Source: Epsilonproteobacteria bacterium (ex Lamellibrachia satsuma) (GTDB lineage: Bacteria; Campylobacterota; Campylobacteria; Campylobacterales; Sulfurovaceae). Taken from it: DNA of 64,000 bases. Positions 61,620 to 64,000 of this stretch are shown piece by piece (positions within the stretch are counted from its first letter, which is position 1; each line of letters begins with the position of its first letter). Position numbers and translations under genes: made by a program. Below the pieces are notes generated by a model. It did not search any database and was not told where the DNA came from. It saw only the letters and a program-made list of their open reading frames with translations. The DNA is taken from assembly GCA_003934925.1 (NCBI GenBank), contig JQIX01000044.1, forward strand, positions 1 through 64,000, given 5' to 3'.

Positions 61620-62633
61620 TTATACTTCCATTTTTTTCGCAACAAAATCGGCAAGTTCCAGCAGGCGCTGTGAATAGCCATATTCGTTATCGTACCATGC
61701 CAGTACTTTTACCATACGCTCACCCACAACAGCTGTTGAGAGCCCGTCAATGATGCTTGAGTGCAGATTGCCCAGCATATCGGAGGAGACAACCTCTTCC
61801 ATCGTAATATCGAGAATGCCGTTCATCTCGTCTGCGGCTGCTGTACCGTATACCTTGTTCACCTCTTTGGCAGTGACCGCTTTGTTCAGGAGTGCGACAA
61901 TCTCGGTCACCGCTCCGTCAGGTACCGGTACACGCAGCGCCATGGCTTCCATTTTGCCTTTGAGTTCCGGGATCACCTCTGTCGTGGCGATCGCCGCCCC
62001 GGTCGTGGTCGGGATAATATTCACAGCGGCTGCACGCCCTCTTCTTCGTTTTTTTGCACGCTTGTCCACCATTGTCTGTGTTGAAGTATAGGCATGGGTC
62101 GTCGTGATCATCGCATTTTCGACACCAAAATTGTCTTCCAAAACTTTCATGGCCGGTGCAAGCGAATTGGTCGTACAGGAGGCATTTGAAAGGATATGAT
62201 GTTTTGCAGGATCGTATTCAGACTGGTTGACACCCAGTACGATCGTTTTGTCCACATTTTTTCCCGGAGCCGAGATGATCACTTTCTTCGCACCCGCTTC
62301 AAGATGCTGTGCCGCCAAACTGCCTTCCGTAAAATGCCCGGTACATTCAAGTACGATATCGATATTCATCTCTTTCCAGGGAAGTTCGCGCGGATCATGG
62401 CTACTGACGATCGCGATCTCGTGTCCATCGATGATGAGCTTGTTCTCTTCAGTGCCGATGTCAAAATCCGCCCGTCCATGGACTGAGTCGTACTTGAGCA
62501 GATAGGCTGCATCTTCTACACTCGACGTGTTGGCAGCAACAATTTCACAATGTTTGGGCAGCGCATGTATGTAGTGTCTGAGTACCTGGTTTCCTATGCG
62601 TCCCAGTCCGTTGATTGCGATACGTTTTTTCAT
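61620..62633 (-). CDS. gap: Glyceraldehyde-3-phosphate dehydrogenase
   Basis: The 337-residue enzyme has INGLGRIGNQVLRHY, the active-site NASCTTNSLAPAMKVL, THAYTSTQTMVDKRAKKRRRG, TGAAIATTEVIPELKG and WYDNEYGYSQRLLEL. The segment after the second strand reads VAANTSSVEDAAYLLKYDS; the Asp that favours NAD in glycolytic enzymes (N-D-L) is absent and replaced by Thr/Ser. This resembles the NADP-preferring, gluconeogenic GapB type (inference). It lies between eno and the aldolase. Confidence 0.95.
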   Translation of the reverse strand: MKKRIAINGLGRIGNQVLRHYIHALPKHCEIVAANTSSVEDAAYLLKYDSVHGRADFDIGTEENKLIIDGHEIAIVSSHDPRELPWKEMNIDIVLECTGHFTEGSLAAQHLEAGAKKVIISAPGKNVDKTIVLGVNQSEYDPAKHHILSNASCTTNSLAPAMKVLEDNFGVENAMITTTHAYTSTQTMVDKRAKKRRRGRAAAVNIIPTTTGAAIATTEVIPELKGKMEAMALRVPVPDGAVTEIVALLNKAVTAKEVNKVYGTAAADEMNGILDITMEEVVSSDMLGNLHSSIIDGLSTAVVGERMVKVLAWYDNEYGYSQRLLELADFVAKKMEV

Positions 62634-62645
62634 AATGATTCCTTT

Positions 62646-63923
62646 CTATTTCCAGTAATATTTGGCATCAGAGCCAAGTGCGTGTTCGATCTCGAGAAGA
62701 CGGTTGTATTTGGCGAGGCGTTCACTGCGTGAGGCCGAACCGCTTTTGAGATGTCCACCCTGCATGGCGACAGCAAAGTCGGCAAGAAAGGTATCTGCCG
62801 TTTCACCGGAGCGGTGGGAGAGGAAAGCTCTCCAGCCATTATCCAGACAGAGTCTGACTGCATCAACGGTTTCGCTAACGGTTCCTATCTGGTTGAGTTT
62901 TATCAAAGAGGCATTGGCAGTATGTTCTTTGATGCCACGGGAGATGAACTTTGTATTGGTGACAAAAATATCGTCACCAACAACTTCAATCTTCTTTCCA
63001 AGTGCTTCAGTAAACTTGGAAAATCCATCCCAGTCTTCCTCAGCCAGAGGATCCTCCCAGAGGATAATGGGGTACTTGCCAACCCACTCTTTGGCCAATG
63101 CGATGAGATCTTTGCTCTGCATTTTTCCCGCACCGGACCATTTGAGGTCATAATGCCCCTTTTTATCTGTCGAAAATGATGTAGCCGCACTGTCAATAGC
63201 AATAGAAATATCTTCTCCGGGATGGTAACCGCTTTTTTCGATCGCTTCGACGATAAGCTCTATGGCCTCTTCGTTGCTGCCGAGATTGGGAGCAAATCCG
63301 CCTTCATCACCGACAGAAGTAGCAAGTCCCCTGTCATGCAGCAGTTTTTTCAGCGTATGAAAAGTTTCTGCCACGTAGCGAAGTCCTTCGGAAAAGGAAG
63401 GCGCACCATGAGGCACCGCCATGAACTCCTGAAAATCCACACTGTTGTCCGCATGTTCGCCACCATTAAGAATATTCATACACGGTACCGGAAGGCGCAG
63501 TGCTTCCGCACCGCCAAGATAACGGTAAAGTGGCGTATGATGGCTCTGTGCCGCTGCTTTGGCCACTGCCATGGAGACTCCAAGGATCGCATTGGCACCC
63601 AGACGGCTTTTATCATTCGTACCGTCGAGTTCTATCATCGTTCGGTCTATTTTTGCCTGTTCTGAGGCATCCATGCCGATCAGGATCGGGGCGATATGTT
63701 TTGTGATATTCTCACAGGCTTTCAAAACCCCTTTACCCCCGTAACGCATAGGATCTCCGTCACGCAGTTCATGTGCTTCGTATTCACCGGTACTCGCACC
63801 TGAAGGAACAGAAGCAGTGACATAGGTACCGTTTTCAAGTTCCATTAGCACCCGTACTGTCGGGTTACCTCTTGAGTCAAGAACTTCTACCGCATCGATC
63901 GATTTTATCTTGCTTTCTGACAT
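62646..63923 (-). CDS. eno: Enolase
   Basis: The 425-residue enzyme interconverts 2-phosphoglycerate and [35 protein letters not shown], the metal ligands in [20 protein letters not shown] and [22 protein letters not shown] (catalytic Lys) and [18 protein letters not shown] are all present. AAAGGAGTCAGG precedes ATG 63923; 23 codons of open frame upstream overlap the preceding gene and are not counted. It is 12 bases upstream of gap. Confidence 0.97.
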   Translation of the reverse strand: MSESKIKSIDAVEVLDSRGNPTVRVLMELENGTYVTASVPSGASTGEYEAHELRDGDPMRYGGKGVLKACENITKHIAPILIGMDASEQAKIDRTMIELDGTNDKSRLGANAILGVSMAVAKAAAQSHHTPLYRYLGGAEALRLPVPCMNILNGGEHADNSVDFQEFMAVPHGAPSFSEGLRYVAETFHTLKKLLHDRGLATSVGDEGGFAPNLGSNEEAIELIVEAIEKSGYHPGEDISIAIDSAATSFSTDKKGHYDLKWSGAGKMQSKDLIALAKEWVGKYPIILWEDPLAEEDWDGFSKFTEALGKKIEVVGDDIFVTNTKFISRGIKEHTANASLIKLNQIGTVSETVDAVRLCLDNGWRAFLSHRSGETADTFLADFAVAMQGGHLKSGSASRSERLAKYNRLLEIEHALGSDAKYYWK

Positions 63924-63936
63924 CCTGACTCCTTTC

Positions 63937-64000
63937 CTATCTTCCCAGTTTTTTTTCCAGATCAACGATCTTTGGCAGTGTACCCAAGACACTGTCTGGA
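63937..64000 (-). CDS. C-terminal end of a probable PEP synthase (cut by window end)
   Basis: The frame entering from the right edge reads [20 protein letters not shown] and stops with TAG (63937-63939), 13 bases before the eno ATG. The NPDSV-x(4,6)-I/V ending with a final helix is like the last helix of PEP-synthase/PPDK-type proteins, and such a gene would fit the gluconeogenic operon. Twenty residues are too few for certainty. An eight-base T run (63949-63956) lies in it. Confidence 0.4.
   Translation of the reverse strand, partial: PDSVLGTLPKIVDLEKKLGR

Noticed and set aside
1-64000. CRISPR array, tRNA/rRNA genes, IS elements, prophage
   Set aside because: No regularly spaced repeats, no T-loop motifs with matching stems, and no transposase or phage genes were recognised on either strand.

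Overview
The window looks like chromosome of a Campylobacterota (Epsilonproteobacteria) member, most likely a Sulfurovum/Sulfurimonas-type bacterium. This is inferred from the AT-rich genes, -10-only promoters of the TTTGCTATAAT type, an ArsRS-like two-component pair, a short Campylobacterota-style RecO, and the gltBD, dksA, rlmH and dusB gene types. No rRNA, tRNA, CRISPR array, intact insertion sequence or prophage was seen.

Layout. 1-11.3 kb: accessory and signalling genes. These are a broken ABM monooxygenase, a FadL-type outer-membrane protein under a near-consensus sigma70 promoter, a GGDEF/EAL protein with a degenerate GGDEF, an HDAC-family deacetylase, a SYLF protein, a radical SAM/SPASM enzyme with an unknown exported partner, a 7TMR-DISM kinase with its regulator, and the decayed end of an outer-membrane barrel gene. 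11.4-24.5 kb: lipid-kinase-like protein, beta-CASP nuclease, PIF1-like helicase, then a housekeeping run (dus, membrane protein, dksA, rlmH), hydrolases, a frameshifted nitroreductase, cutA, a palindromic element and hrpB. 24.5-36.8 kb: spy-like/response regulator/ArsS-like kinase operon, cca, accD, an inositol-phosphatase-family gene, gltD, gltB and recO.

36.8-42.8 kb is the most unusual part. It has a large Gly/Asn/Asp-rich repeat lipoprotein, a membrane-anchored charged helical protein and two tandem divergent ATP-grasp ligases in one minus-strand operon. Divergent from it is an OmpR-type response regulator that carries a G8 tract at its translation start and a one-base frameshift in a C5 run. 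I read this as a candidate surface-protein modification system with a possibly switchable regulator.

42.8-51.5 kb is a self-contained pyruvate/2-oxoacid dehydrogenase locus: acyl-CoA synthetase, E2, an acyl carrier protein, E1 alpha, E1 beta and E3. Divergent from it are a LipM-like octanoyl/lipoyl transferase and lipA; an AhpD-like gene converges on lipA. A perfect palindrome lies in the divergent promoter. 51.7-58.2 kb holds mixed genes: PhnA-like, TlpA-like, small RHH-like, cytidine-deaminase-like, thioredoxin, MoxR, a fused TRAP permease, and a LOG protein with a 37-codon upstream ORF. 58.2-64 kb is a central-carbon operon reading leftward: the last codons of a probable PEP synthase, then eno, gap, class I aldolase, a second E3 and a second, atypical E2.

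Several genes are broken (nonsense at 500-502, frameshifts near 20882 and 42263, remnants at 11013 and 24469). The nonsense codon cannot come from an indel error. The two homopolymer frameshifts could be sequencing errors and should be checked against reads.
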